NCBI GenBank assembly: GCA_001783715.1
Contig: MFNF01000001.1
Location: forward strand, 186,001 to 250,000
Reading direction: 5' to 3'
Source: Candidatus Lambdaproteobacteria bacterium RIFOXYD2_FULL_56_26
Lineage (GTDB): Bacteria; SAR324; XYD2-FULL-50-16
Length of the DNA: 64,000 nucleotides
The notes under the pieces are model-generated. The model did not search any database. It was not told the DNA's origin and worked only from the letters and a program-made list of their open reading frames with translations. The position numbers and the translations under genes are program-made. Below are positions 44,595-52,974 of the stretch, piece by piece. Position 1 is the first letter of the stretch, and each line of letters begins with the position of its first letter.

Positions 44595-46295
44595 ATGTCT
44601 TACGATATTGTCATCGTTGGAGCAGGCGGGGGCGGGATGTATGCGGCCTTGGAAGCGGTCCGTAGAAACCCGGCTCTAAAAATTGCTGTCATTACCAAGG
44701 TCTATCCGACCCGTTCCCACACTTCGGCGGCTCAGGGCGGGGTCAATGCGGCTCTGGCCAATACCGACAAGTCCGACACCGTGGACCTGCACATCTTTGA
44801 CACCGTCAAAGGCAGCGACTACTTGGCCGACCAGGACTCCGCCGCCTACCTGTGCGAGCAAGCACCGATCCTGATCCGGGAACTGGAAAACCTGGGTGCT
44901 CCCTTTTCCCGTCTGGCCGATGGTTCTATTGCCCAGCGGCCTTTTGGGGGTGCGAGCAAGTACCGGTGCTGTTATTGTGCCGACAAAACCGGCCTGACCA
45001 TTTTGCAAACCCTGTACGAACAGTGTTTGCGGTATGGGATCCAGTTTTTCAACGAATACTTTTTGCTCTCCTTGGAGCAGGAAGACGGGGTGGCCAAAGG
45101 TGTAATCGCCTTGGACATTCGGACCTCCAAGATCCGCAAATTTGAAGGCAAGACCGTGATCCTGGCCACCGGCGGATACGGCAAGATGTACTGGCACCGG
45201 AGTTCCAACGCCGCCGGGTTGACCGGCGACGGGGGTGCCGCCTGCCTGCGGGCCGGAATGGCCCTCAAGGACATGGAATTTGTTCAGTTCCACCCCACCG
45301 GGCTGCGGAAGTCCGGCCTGCTGGTGACCGAAGGGGCCAGGGGCGAAGGGGGCTATCTGATCAACAACAAGGGTGAGCGGTTTATGTCCCGCTATGCCCC
45401 CGAAAAAATGGAGTTGGGACCCAGGGACTTGGTCTCCCGGTCGGTGGAAACCGAGATCCGGGAAGGCCGGGGCTTTGATTCCACGGCCGGACAATACATC
45501 CACCTGGACCTCCGCCACTTGGGCGCAGACCTGATCAAATCCCGGCTGCCCCAGATCCGGGAGCTTTGCATCCAGTTTGAAGGGGTGGACCCGATCAATG
45601 AGCCGATCCCGATTCGGCCTACCGCCCACTACTCGATGGGCGGGATCGACTGCAACACCGCTTGCGAAACCTCGGTCAAAGGGGTTTACGCTGTTGGAGA
45701 AGGGGCCTGCGTTTCGGTCCACGGGGCCAACCGGTTGGGCGGAAACTCCCTGTTGGAGATTTTGGTTTTCGGCAAACGGGCCGGGATGGAAGCGGCAGAC
45801 TTGGCTTCCAAACTGCCTGCCGCCAAGATCAGCGACCAACGGCTGAAAGACCAGGAAGAACACATCGCCGGTTTCTACGGGAAGAACCAAGCGGAACGGT
45901 ACGACGTGATCCGTACCGAACTGGGCACCAGTCTGGCTGACAACGCCGGTATCTACCGGAGCAAAGAGCTGGGCGAAAAGGGGCTGTCCGAGATTTTGGC
46001 TTTGCGGGAACGGTTCAAGAAAGTAAAGGTTGCCGACCATTCCAAGACCTTCAACACCAACTTGATGCAGGTTTTGGAGTTGGGCAACATGCTGGATTTG
46101 GCGGTTTGTGTGGCCAAAGGTGCAGCAGCAAGAGAGGAATCTCGAGGTTCCCATTCGAGGATCGATTTCCCGGTTCGAGACGACCAAAACTGGCACAAAC
46201 ACTCAATCTTCCACATGAACGCAGAGGGAGAGGTTTCTCTTTCCTTCAAGCCGGTCACCATGGGTAAATTTGAGTTACAAGAGAGGAAGTATTGA
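44595..46295 (+). CDS. sdhA: Succinate dehydrogenase/fumarate reductase flavoprotein subunit
   Basis: A 566-residue SdhA/FrdA: dinucleotide site IVGAGGGGMYAALEA, the FAD-attachment histidine in SHTSAAQGG, active-site FHPTG and the HRSSNAAGLTGDGG block, and the substrate-site segment RPTAHYSMGG. It oxidises succinate or reduces fumarate. No Tat signal, so the site is cytoplasmic, unlike the periplasmic Campylobacter methylmenaquinol fumarate reductase whose three-subunit plan it shares. It overlaps sdhB by one base (TGATG). Confidence 0.95.
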   Translation: MSYDIVIVGAGGGGMYAALEAVRRNPALKIAVITKVYPTRSHTSAAQGGVNAALANTDKSDTVDLHIFDTVKGSDYLADQDSAAYLCEQAPILIRELENLGAPFSRLADGSIAQRPFGGASKYRCCYCADKTGLTILQTLYEQCLRYGIQFFNEYFLLSLEQEDGVAKGVIALDIRTSKIRKFEGKTVILATGGYGKMYWHRSSNAAGLTGDGGAACLRAGMALKDMEFVQFHPTGLRKSGLLVTEGARGEGGYLINNKGERFMSRYAPEKMELGPRDLVSRSVETEIREGRGFDSTAGQYIHLDLRHLGADLIKSRLPQIRELCIQFEGVDPINEPIPIRPTAHYSMGGIDCNTACETSVKGVYAVGEGACVSVHGANRLGGNSLLEILVFGKRAGMEAADLASKLPAAKISDQRLKDQEEHIAGFYGKNQAERYDVIRTELGTSLADNAGIYRSKELGEKGLSEILALRERFKKVKVADHSKTFNTNLMQVLELGNMLDLAVCVAKGAAAREESRGSHSRIDFPVRDDQNWHKHSIFHMNAEGEVSLSFKPVTMGKFELQERKY

Positions 46296-47281
46296 TGGAG
46301 GATAAAAGAGAGATAACCTTCAACGTCCTCTGTTTTAACCCGGAGGTGGACGAGAAGGCCTACTTCAAGAGCTACGATGTGGTCTTGGAGAAGGGGATTA
46401 CGGTTTTGCGGGCCTTGAATTACATCAAGGACCATGTTGACCCCTCCTTGACCTTGCGGTTCTTCTGCCAGGCGGGGATCTGTGGTTCTTGTGCCATTCG
46501 GATCAACGGGGTTTCCAAGCTGGCCTGTACCACTCAGGTTTGGGAGGAACTGGAGGTCAGCAAGTCCAAAGACACCATTACCGTTGAGCCTTTGCGCAAC
46601 TTTGAGGTGATGCGGGACTTGGTGGTCAACATCGACCCGATGGTCGAGAAGTTGAAGAAGTACAAGAGCTGGGTCATCCCTGCCACCAAGGATGCCGACC
46701 TGGGCAAGAAGGAATGCACCGTGATGCCCGAGGAGTTTGAACCGATCAACCCGGCTACCGATTGCATCCTCTGTGCGGCTTGTTACTCCGAATGTACCAT
46801 CAACGAAGGGTCGAACCAACAGTTCATCTCTCCCTTGGTAATGCTGCGGGCCTACCGGATGAACAAGGACACCCGGGATACGGTTGGCGAAGAACGGCTC
46901 AAAGTGTTGGTTGAAGACCACGGGATCTGGGATTGCACCCACTGTTACCGGTGTGTGCAGTCTTGCGTCAAAAACATCCCGATCATGGATGCGATCCAAG
47001 GGCTGAGGGAAGAGACCTTCGCTCGGGGCATGACCAATTCCGAAGGAGCAAGGCACGCCTTGGCCTTCAAGGACGACACCATGAAGTTGGGGCGGCTCAA
47101 CGAGTTCACCTTGCCACTGCGTACCTTGGGGATGTTTGGGGCCGTCGGCCAGATTCCCTTTGCCATCAAAATGGGTCTCAAAGGAAGGGTGCCACCCCTG
47201 TTGCCTCACAAGATTTCCACCCGTAAGCAGGTGCAAACCATGCTGGAAGAAGTGGAACGAGACAGTAAAAAATCCCACTAG
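46295..47281 (+). CDS. sdhB: Succinate dehydrogenase/fumarate reductase iron-sulfur subunit
   Basis: A 328-residue SdhB. The plant-type 2Fe-2S site is FCQAGICGSCA...LACTTQ. The C-terminal half has the cluster cysteines CILCAACYSEC and CTHCYRCVQSCVKNIP. It is about 90 residues longer than the classical subunit (about 240), with a C-terminal extension typical of SdhB partnered by a CCG-type third subunit. GAGAGGAAG precedes the ATG. Confidence 0.95.
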   Translation: MEDKREITFNVLCFNPEVDEKAYFKSYDVVLEKGITVLRALNYIKDHVDPSLTLRFFCQAGICGSCAIRINGVSKLACTTQVWEELEVSKSKDTITVEPLRNFEVMRDLVVNIDPMVEKLKKYKSWVIPATKDADLGKKECTVMPEEFEPINPATDCILCAACYSECTINEGSNQQFISPLVMLRAYRMNKDTRDTVGEERLKVLVEDHGIWDCTHCYRCVQSCVKNIPIMDAIQGLREETFARGMTNSEGARHALAFKDDTMKLGRLNEFTLPLRTLGMFGAVGQIPFAIKMGLKGRVPPLLPHKISTRKQVQTMLEEVERDSKKSH

Positions 47282-47328
47282 GCAGCCCCTGGAAACTCGG
47301 GGCAAAAGGTCCAAGCAACTGGAGAAAC

Positions 47329-48189
47329 ATGAAGTACGCATATTACATCAGCTGCATCAACGAATCGATGACCAAAGAGTTGGACCAGTCCCTCTTCTTG
47401 TGGAACAGCCAATTGGGAATCGAATTGGTGCGGCTGGACGAAGGAACCTGTTGCGGCGGAAGCAACACCGACTTTGTCCATCCCAACGTCAATTTGGTCA
47501 ACAATGCCCGGAACATCGCCCTGGCCGAAAAGCTGGGCTTGGATCTGGTGACCAGTTGCAACACCTGTCTTTTGGGGATCCTGCACGTCAAGCATGAGAT
47601 TGACAGCGACCCCAAAAAGAAGGAATTGGTCAACCATTACCTGAAGAAGCAGGGGCTTGAATACAAAGGTACCTCGGCAGTCAAGCACTTGCTGTGGGTG
47701 CTCAATGAGGACTACGGCTTGGACAAGCTCAAAGCCAAGGTGAAGAAGCCCTTGACCGGGATCAAGTTTGCTTCCTTCTACGGTTGCCACATCCTGCGGC
47801 CTTCCCACCTGATGAAGGGAGGGGACAACCCCAATGCCCCCCGGTCCTTGGACATGCTGGTGGAAGCCTTGGGCGGAGAAACGGTGGAGTATGCTTCCAA
47901 CAACAAATGTTGTGGGTTCCATACCCTGCTGGTGGCCCCCGAAGAGTCGTTCAACGTGGCCGGCAAGGCTCTGGTGGAAGCGGTGGAAAAAGATGCCGAC
48001 TACATCGTTACCCCTTGCCCCTTGTGCCATATGTCCCTGGATGCCTACCAAGGGGATTCCATGGCCGCTATGGGGAAAGATGCATCGATTCCGGTCCTGC
48101 ACCTTTCCCAAGTGGTGGGAATGGCCTTGGGGCTTTCGGAGAAGGAGTTGGGCCTGGGCAAACATGTAGTGACCACCCGTTCCGCCTGA
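47329..48189 (+). CDS. sdhE: CCG-domain (HdrB-like) third subunit of succinate dehydrogenase
   Basis: A 286-residue protein with two CCG domains: GTCCGGSN with SCNTC, then YGCHILRP, KCCGFHTL and PCPLCHM. It has no membrane helix. CCG subunits (as in HdrB and SdhE/MfrE) hold an unusual iron-sulfur cluster and replace the cytochrome b anchor, passing electrons to a quinone or another carrier. GGAG precedes the ATG by 4 bases. Together with sdhA and sdhB it forms the E-type enzyme. The name sdhE here means this subunit, not the flavinylation factor. Confidence 0.85.
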   Translation: MKYAYYISCINESMTKELDQSLFLWNSQLGIELVRLDEGTCCGGSNTDFVHPNVNLVNNARNIALAEKLGLDLVTSCNTCLLGILHVKHEIDSDPKKKELVNHYLKKQGLEYKGTSAVKHLLWVLNEDYGLDKLKAKVKKPLTGIKFASFYGCHILRPSHLMKGGDNPNAPRSLDMLVEALGGETVEYASNNKCCGFHTLLVAPEESFNVAGKALVEAVEKDADYIVTPCPLCHMSLDAYQGDSMAAMGKDASIPVLHLSQVVGMALGLSEKELGLGKHVVTTRSA

Positions 48190-48203
48190 TCAGTCTTTGG
48201 AGA

Positions 48204-48236
48204 CAAAAAAACCCGGCTGGACCGGGTTTTTTTTTG
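48204..48236 (+). terminator. Terminator of the sdh operon
   Basis: ACCCGG, a 5-base loop, CCGGGT, flanked by seven A on the left and nine T on the right. It lies 15 bases after the sdhE stop. Confidence 0.9.
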
Positions 48237-48418
48237 TCCTGTTTTGAAGGTACCGCTTTTTTCTGCAGAAAACCTGAGCTTGAAGATGACCCCTCTCCTT
48301 TGTGTTCGCCGCAAAAACAAAAAGGATTGATCCTACCGGCCTAGTCGGGGACTTCGGTTCCACCGAGGACTTCTATTTTCTATTTCCAATCCAAGGCAAA
48401 AGGGTTATAAAGGTAATA

Positions 48419-48448
48419 TTGACTTGGGTTTAATTCGTATTTTATTTT
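48419..48448 (+). promoter_or_regulatory. Possible promoter of the small secreted protein
   Basis: TTGACT (48419-48424), 18 bases, TATTTT (48443-48448). It would leave a very short leader (about 10 bases), so it may be only an A/T-rich coincidence; the surrounding 48360-48460 stretch is the most AT-rich leader in the window. Confidence 0.3.
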
Positions 48449-48460
48449 AGGGGGTTTTCC

Positions 48461-48748
48461 ATGAATCGCATTGCTTGCCTCTCTGGAGGTGACCGAAAAG
48501 GACTTTTGGTTGCCTTGGTTTTGTTGTTTTTTACCGCTGCACCCGCCTTTGCCTTGATCGGCGAGCGGCCTGCTGCTCCTTATGAAAAAGTGGTCCCCTA
48601 CCGGGGGGCGTTTACCTGTTACGGCAAATGGACCACCGTCAAGCGGCAGCGGATCGCCGAGGATGGAAGTTCAGTCCCCCACATGGGTTACCGCTGTGTG
48701 GACGACAAAAAGATCCGCCGGGACATGGTGGAAGGCAAACCTCAGTAA
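48461..48748 (+). CDS. Small secreted protein of unknown function
   Basis: 95 residues with a signal peptide (GLLVALVLLFFTAAPAFA) and a mature part of about 60 residues carrying two cysteines (FTCYG and YRCVD) that may form one disulfide. AGGGGG lies close before the ATG. No known family. It is isolated between two terminators. Confidence 0.65.
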   Translation: MNRIACLSGGDRKGLLVALVLLFFTAAPAFALIGERPAAPYEKVVPYRGAFTCYGKWTTVKRQRIAEDGSSVPHMGYRCVDDKKIRRDMVEGKPQ

Positions 48749-48833
48749 CGGTGCCGTTGTTTGGTAAACCGGCGAGCCGGGCCTTGGGGGCTAGACCGGG
48801 GCAGGCTTAAGGGGGATTCAAAAACGGGCAGCC

Positions 48834-48864
48834 AAAAAAAGGTTGGGGGCAAGATGCCCCCAAC
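48834..48864 (-). terminator. Terminator of the beta-CASP RNase gene
   Basis: GTTGGGGGC, AAGAT loop, GCCCCCAAC with seven T following on the minus strand, 95 bases past the RNase stop. Confidence 0.8.
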
Positions 48865-48958
48865 TACCCTTCCTTGTTGTGTTTGCTTTTTTTAGAGACC
48901 CCCCTTTTCCAATCCGCCCAAATCCTCCCAGGCTTCTTGTGGCTGCGGCTGGCTGGAC

Positions 48959-50356
48959 CTAGAATTCGTGTTCCTCTCCTGGGGCCGGATAACAAACATC
49001 CATAAATCCCTTGGACCGGAAGGCATCGATCAGCGAATTGGCCTGCTCCGGTTCCCCATGGACCAAAAAGATCTTTTTGAGGTGCTTGGGGTCCGAAAAA
49101 TCCACATAGTCCAAGATGTTGTGCCGGTCGCCATGGGCGCTGAAGGTGTCCATGTGGGCGATTTGGGCCCGGACCTCATGTTCTTCCCCAAAAATCTTGA
49201 CCCGCTTCTCTCCGTCCATGATCTTGCGGGCCAAGGTGTTTTTGGCCGAGTAACCGACAAAAAGAATCAGGTTCTTGGGGTTTTCGATGTTGTTTTTCAG
49301 GTGGTGCAGGATCCTGCCCCCTTCGGCCATGCCGGAAGCGCTGATGATGATCGCCGGGTACACCAGCGAGTTGAGCGACTTGGATTCCTCCACCGAACCG
49401 ACATAGGTGAGCCGAGAAAACTTGAAAGGGTCCAGGTGGTCGGTCAGATAAATCCGCTCCGTTTCACGGTCCAGGTACTGGGGGTAGTCCCGAAAGATCT
49501 CCGTCGCCTTGACCGCCAGGGGGCTGTCCACATACACCGGGATGTCGGGGATGCGGTTTTGGTCAAACAGCTTGTGGAGGTGATAGACGATCTGTTGGGT
49601 CCGTCCTACCGCAAAGGCGGGGATGATCACCTTGCCGCCGTTTTGGGCGGTTTGCCGGACCAGTTGGGCCAGTTTTTCCTCTGCATCAATGGCAGGCGGA
49701 TGGGTGCGGTTGCCGTAAGTAGTTTCGGTGACCAAAATGTCCAAGTCCCGCAAGGGGTCCGGGTCGTTGATCAGGTCGATCCCGTCTCGGCCCAGGTCGC
49801 CAGTGAAACCAAACCGTAGGGAGCGGCCTTTTTCGTTGACCTCCAAGAGAATTCCTGCCGAACCTAAGATATGCCCAGCGTTACGAAAGGTCACCTTGAC
49901 ATGTGGTGCCAAAGGGTAGCTTTGGTTGTATTCGACCGGCACAAAATGGCCCAGGCAGGCCTGGACATCGGCGGAGTTGTAGATCGGCTCCACCGGAGGC
50001 TGGTGGTTTTTGGCCCGGATTTTATTGACGTGCATCACGTCCATTTCCTGGATGTAGGCGGAGTCGGGCAACATTATCTTGCACAGGTCCACCGTCGGCG
50101 GAGTGGCCAAAATCTTCCCTCGGAAGCCTTTTTTGACCAGGTTGGGGATGTTGCCACTGTGGTCGATGTGGGCGTGGGAGAGTAGCAGAAATTCCACCTC
50201 CGCCGGGTCGAAGGGGAAGTTTTGGTTTTTTTGGTACATCTCTTCCCTGCGCCCTTGGAATAGGCCGCACTCCAAAAGCACCTTGTGACCGTCCACCGTC
50301 AGCAGGTGCATGGAACCGGTCACCGTCTGCGCCCCACCGATAAACTGGATTTTCAT
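48959..50356 (-). CDS. MBL-fold beta-CASP ribonuclease
   Basis: A 465-residue enzyme of the CPSF73-like group: metallo-beta-lactamase motifs SHAHIDHSGNIP and NAGHILGSAG, then the beta-CASP domain and the C-terminal HMDTFSAHGD and LVHGEPEQ motifs that complete the two-zinc site. Such proteins cleave RNA endo- or exonucleolytically. GGGGACG precedes the ATG at 50356, and a hairpin (50370-50389) lies in its leader. The target RNAs are unknown. Confidence 0.9.
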   Translation of the reverse strand: MKIQFIGGAQTVTGSMHLLTVDGHKVLLECGLFQGRREEMYQKNQNFPFDPAEVEFLLLSHAHIDHSGNIPNLVKKGFRGKILATPPTVDLCKIMLPDSAYIQEMDVMHVNKIRAKNHQPPVEPIYNSADVQACLGHFVPVEYNQSYPLAPHVKVTFRNAGHILGSAGILLEVNEKGRSLRFGFTGDLGRDGIDLINDPDPLRDLDILVTETTYGNRTHPPAIDAEEKLAQLVRQTAQNGGKVIIPAFAVGRTQQIVYHLHKLFDQNRIPDIPVYVDSPLAVKATEIFRDYPQYLDRETERIYLTDHLDPFKFSRLTYVGSVEESKSLNSLVYPAIIISASGMAEGGRILHHLKNNIENPKNLILFVGYSAKNTLARKIMDGEKRVKIFGEEHEVRAQIAHMDTFSAHGDRHNILDYVDFSDPKHLKKIFLVHGEPEQANSLIDAFRSKGFMDVCYPAPGEEHEF

Positions 50357-50369
50357 CGTCCCCTTGGAA

Positions 50370-50389
50370 TATGGTTTGGAAAAACCATA
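50370..50389. repeat. Inverted repeat in the leader of the beta-CASP RNase gene
   Basis: TATGGTTT-GGAA-AAACCATA, an 8-bp perfect hairpin with a GNRA-like tetraloop, ending 14 bases before the RNase ATG. It would fold in that mRNA leader and could allow self-cleavage control. Confidence 0.5.
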
Positions 50390-50426
50390 ACCAGTCACTG
50401 CCGATTTTGCTAGTCCTTTTGAGGAA

Positions 50427-50464
50427 TGAAAACCCTTTTCATCTACCTTTAGCTTAGGTACAAT
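50427..50464 (+). promoter_or_regulatory. Promoter with overlapping palindrome before the monohaem cytochrome gene
   Basis: -35 TTTTCA (50436-50441), 17 bases, -10 TACAAT (50459-50464). The -35 is the right arm of the palindrome TGAAAA-CCC-TTTTCA (50427-50441), so a regulator bound there would block or aid the polymerase. The ATGAA/TTCAT half-sites resemble those of the cytochrome cluster elements, without the 11-base direct repeats. Confidence 0.45.
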
Positions 50465-50491
50465 CTAGCTGACATCCGTATAAACCAGGGT

Positions 50492-50827
50492 ATGAAATTT
50501 AGGCTGATCTTGTTTTTTTTCCTTTTGTACAGCTCCGCTGCCTTCGCCTTGGACGGGCAGGCCCTGTACTTCGAATACGGCTGTGACGGCTGTCACGGCG
50601 ACGAAGGACAGGCAAAAGAAAGGGTCTCCTTGGCGGGAAGACCGGCCTCGGAGTTGGTGGAAAAAACAATGTTGATCCAACATGACCAAAACCCGAAGGG
50701 AGCGGAATTGATCATGAAAGAAAACCCGGATTTAAACCGCTTGGAGGAAGCACAGGCACAGGCGATTGCGCTGTGGCTCTCTCAATTGCCTACCTCCAAA
50801 ACCGCTACCAAAGGAGCAACAAGATGA
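50492..50827 (+). CDS. Small monohaem cytochrome c
   Basis: 111 residues: signal peptide (LILFFFLLYSSAAFA), one haem site CDGCH near residue 31, and candidate axial methionine in LIMKEN. It is a periplasmic class I-type electron carrier. The last bases overlap the DHH gene (ATGA), an odd pairing of a periplasmic cytochrome with a cytosolic phosphoesterase. Confidence 0.85.
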   Translation: MKFRLILFFFLLYSSAAFALDGQALYFEYGCDGCHGDEGQAKERVSLAGRPASELVEKTMLIQHDQNPKGAELIMKENPDLNRLEEAQAQAIALWLSQLPTSKTATKGATR

Positions 50828-51750
50828 GGTTATTAACAAGGTCTGACTTCGACGGCTTGGTCTGCGCCGCCCTCTTGTACGAGGCGGAAATCATTACGGA
50901 CATCAAGTTCGTGCACCCCAAGGATGTCCAGGACGGCAAGATTGAGGTGACCTCGGAGGATGTTCTGGCCAACGTCCCCTATGCGGCCGGTTGCGGGCTT
51001 TGGTTTGACCACCATGCCAGCGAGGACGACCGCCTGAACCTCAAAGGGGGGATGCAGTACAAAGGTGAATCCCGGATGGCCCCCAGTTGCGCTCGGGTGA
51101 TTTTCGACTACTACGGCGGTTCCACAAAGTTTGGGGACATGGAAAAAAGCGGCCTGATGGCGGCGGTGGACAAATGTGACTCCGGCCAGTTCAGCACCGA
51201 AGACATCCACAAGCCCAGGGGCTGGGTCCTGCTCTCCTTTGTGATGGACCCCCGGACCGGGTTGGGTCGGTACAAGGACTACCATATTTCCAACTACCAG
51301 TTGATGGAAAAGTTGGCCCACAAATGTCGGCATGAAACGATCGAGGCGATCCTGGGCGACCCGGACGTGCGCCAGCGGGTGGAACGGTATTATGACCAGG
51401 AAGCGGACTACGAAATGATGATCACCAACTATTGCTCCAAAGAAGGCAACGTCTTGTTGATCGACCTGCACGATTGCCCGGAGATTGTGACCGGCAACCG
51501 GTTTAAGGAATATGTCTTGTTCCCGGAACAAAACATTTCCATGCGGGTTCTCTGGGGCTTCCAGAAGCAAAACATGGTGATCACGGTTGGCCATTCGGTC
51601 TTCAACCGGACCTCCAAAACCGACGTGGGCAAGTTGATGCTCAAGTACGGCGGTGGCGGTCACCCTTACGTGGGGACCTGCCAAGTGCCGGTGGAGAGCT
51701 GGGAACAAGCGCGGGATGAGATCCTGGCCCAGCTCAAGAAGGACGGCTAG
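50824..51750 (+). CDS. DHH-family phosphoesterase
   Basis: A 308-residue protein: N-terminal SDFDGLVCAALL and the DHHAS metal motif, C-terminal DHHA1-type YGGGGHPYVG. DHH enzymes hydrolyse cyclic di-AMP, short oligonucleotides (nanoRNA) or polyphosphate; which applies cannot be read here. AAGGAG precedes the ATG at 50824, which overlaps the cytochrome stop. Confidence 0.85.
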   Translation: MRLLTRSDFDGLVCAALLYEAEIITDIKFVHPKDVQDGKIEVTSEDVLANVPYAAGCGLWFDHHASEDDRLNLKGGMQYKGESRMAPSCARVIFDYYGGSTKFGDMEKSGLMAAVDKCDSGQFSTEDIHKPRGWVLLSFVMDPRTGLGRYKDYHISNYQLMEKLAHKCRHETIEAILGDPDVRQRVERYYDQEADYEMMITNYCSKEGNVLLIDLHDCPEIVTGNRFKEYVLFPEQNISMRVLWGFQKQNMVITVGHSVFNRTSKTDVGKLMLKYGGGGHPYVGTCQVPVESWEQARDEILAQLKKDG

Positions 51751-51770
51751 TTTGGCCTGAAGGTTTGATG

Positions 51771-51808
51771 AAAAAAGGGAAGTCCTGTGTGGCCTTCCCT
51801 TTTTTTTG
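51771..51808. terminator. Bidirectional terminator
   Basis: AAGGGAAG and CTTCCCTT form an 8-bp stem with A-run on the left and T-run on the right. It serves the DHH gene (plus) and the end of the cytochrome cluster (minus). Confidence 0.85.
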
Positions 51809-51892
51809 CCTTGGTTTTTGGGGGACTGGCCCCAGGCCCCAGGCCAGGGCCGCTTACTGCACCCCGGCAGGGTCAAAGAGGCTGAACCGGGT

Positions 51893-52228
51893 CTAATGCC
51901 ACTTTTGGCCGTGGCAGGTGTAACAGGACCTTGCGGAATCGCCGGTCAGGTCGGTGCCGTGGCAGCCGGAAAAGTTGCAGTTGCCCACCGGATTCTTGTA
52001 GTCCGTGCCGTGCCAATAACCCCCTTTGAGCTTGGTGTGGTAGGACGTGGGCGGACTGCCGTTGGGGGTCGTGGTGTCTCCGCCACCGTCCCCACCCGAA
52101 TCCCCACCATCGCTGCCCGAATCACCGCCATCGGAGCTGCTGCTGTCGGAATTGTCACCGCCCAGGTCGGATGCTTTGCAGCCCGCCAAGGCCAAGAGGA
52201 TCGCCAAGAGCAAAAACCAGTTGCGCAT
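51893..52228 (-). CDS. Small c-type cytochrome lipoprotein with Gly/Ser/Asp linker
   Basis: 111 residues: lipobox LALAGC at residue 17, a low-complexity linker of Ser, Gly and Asp (about 20-50), then one haem doublet: CNFSGCH (CX4CH spacing) and CYTCHGQKW. The doublet (CHGxxL...SCYxCHGxxW) is the same module found four times in the 8-haem lipoprotein at 56798. It would sit on the outer membrane, tethered by a flexible linker. AGGGCAGAG precedes the ATG. Last gene of the cluster, 71 bases after the regulator. Confidence 0.8.
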   Translation of the reverse strand: MRNWFLLLAILLALAGCKASDLGGDNSDSSSSDGGDSGSDGGDSGGDGGGDTTTPNGSPPTSYHTKLKGGYWHGTDYKNPVGNCNFSGCHGTDLTGDSARSCYTCHGQKWH

Positions 52229-52299
52229 ACTCTGCCCTAAAACGTTAGGAGGTTGGAAATCCGAATCAACCTTTGCCCTGGCTCGGGGCGGGAACAGCT

Positions 52300-52974
52300 T
52301 TATTTGGGGGTGGTCGTGACCATGTAACCCACACCCCTGACGGTGCTGATGTACTCTTTTGGGGTCAATTCTTCCAGTTTTTTGCGAATCGATTTGATGT
52401 GTACATCCACCACGTTGGTGGTGGGGTCGAAGTCATAACCCCAGACGTTCTCCAAAATCTGGGTCCTTGAGACTACACAGTCCTTGGCCCGGACTAGGTA
52501 TTCCAAAATCGCATATTCCTTGGGTCGCAGGACCAGTTCCTTGCCGTCCAAAAACACCCGGTGGGACAGGGTGTTGACCTCCAGGTCGCCGACTTCCAGC
52601 TTGATCATCTCGGTCTGTTTGCGCCGGAGCAGGGCCCTGACCCGAGCCAAGAACTCCTCGAAGGAAAAAGGCTTGGTCAGATAGTCATCGGCCCCCACAT
52701 CCAGCCCCTTGACCTTGTCTTGCACCGAAATCTTGGCGGTCAACATCAGGATCGGGGTTTGGATGCCGGTGTCCCGGAGCCCTTTGGCCACCTCAAAACC
52801 ACTCTTTTTGGGCAACATCAGGTCCAAGATCAGCAGGTCATACTGCCCCGTCAGCCCATGCTCCAGCCCGGCTTGCCCATCGGTGACCAGATCTACGGTG
52901 TACCGCTCCTCTTCCAGCCCCTTTTTGATGAAGTTGGCCACCCCTTGTTCGTCTTCCACCAGGAGGATTCTCAT
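52300..52974 (-). CDS. OmpR-family response regulator of the cytochrome cluster
   Basis: 224 residues: intact receiver (LVEDEQG, phospho-Asp in LILDLMLP, TKPFSFEE) and winged-helix DNA-binding domain (VDVHIKSIRKKLE, VRGVGYMV). Its ATG overlaps the YceI stop (ATGA). The sensor kinase of the cluster (58264) is its natural partner. This class binds direct repeats with 11-base period, exactly what lies before shp and before the barrel gene, so autoregulation is likely. Confidence 0.95.
   Translation of the reverse strand: MRILLVEDEQGVANFIKKGLEEERYTVDLVTDGQAGLEHGLTGQYDLLILDLMLPKKSGFEVAKGLRDTGIQTPILMLTAKISVQDKVKGLDVGADDYLTKPFSFEEFLARVRALLRRKQTEMIKLEVGDLEVNTLSHRVFLDGKELVLRPKEYAILEYLVRAKDCVVSRTQILENVWGYDFDPTTNVVDVHIKSIRKKLEELTPKEYISTVRGVGYMVTTTPK

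Noticed and set aside
44676-46202. 508-residue minus-strand ORF opposite sdhA
   Set aside because: Shadow frame with no start signals; sdhA is unmistakable.
48345-48376. Direct repeat GGACTTC with a TCGGT/ACCGA stem upstream of the small secreted protein
   Set aside because: Only 5-7 base matches, no link to a promoter or a ribosome site.
52070-52165. Low-complexity repeat that might be a tandem DNA repeat or CRISPR-like array
   Set aside because: It is the coding sequence of the Ser/Gly/Asp linker in the small cytochrome lipoprotein; no regular spacer-repeat structure.
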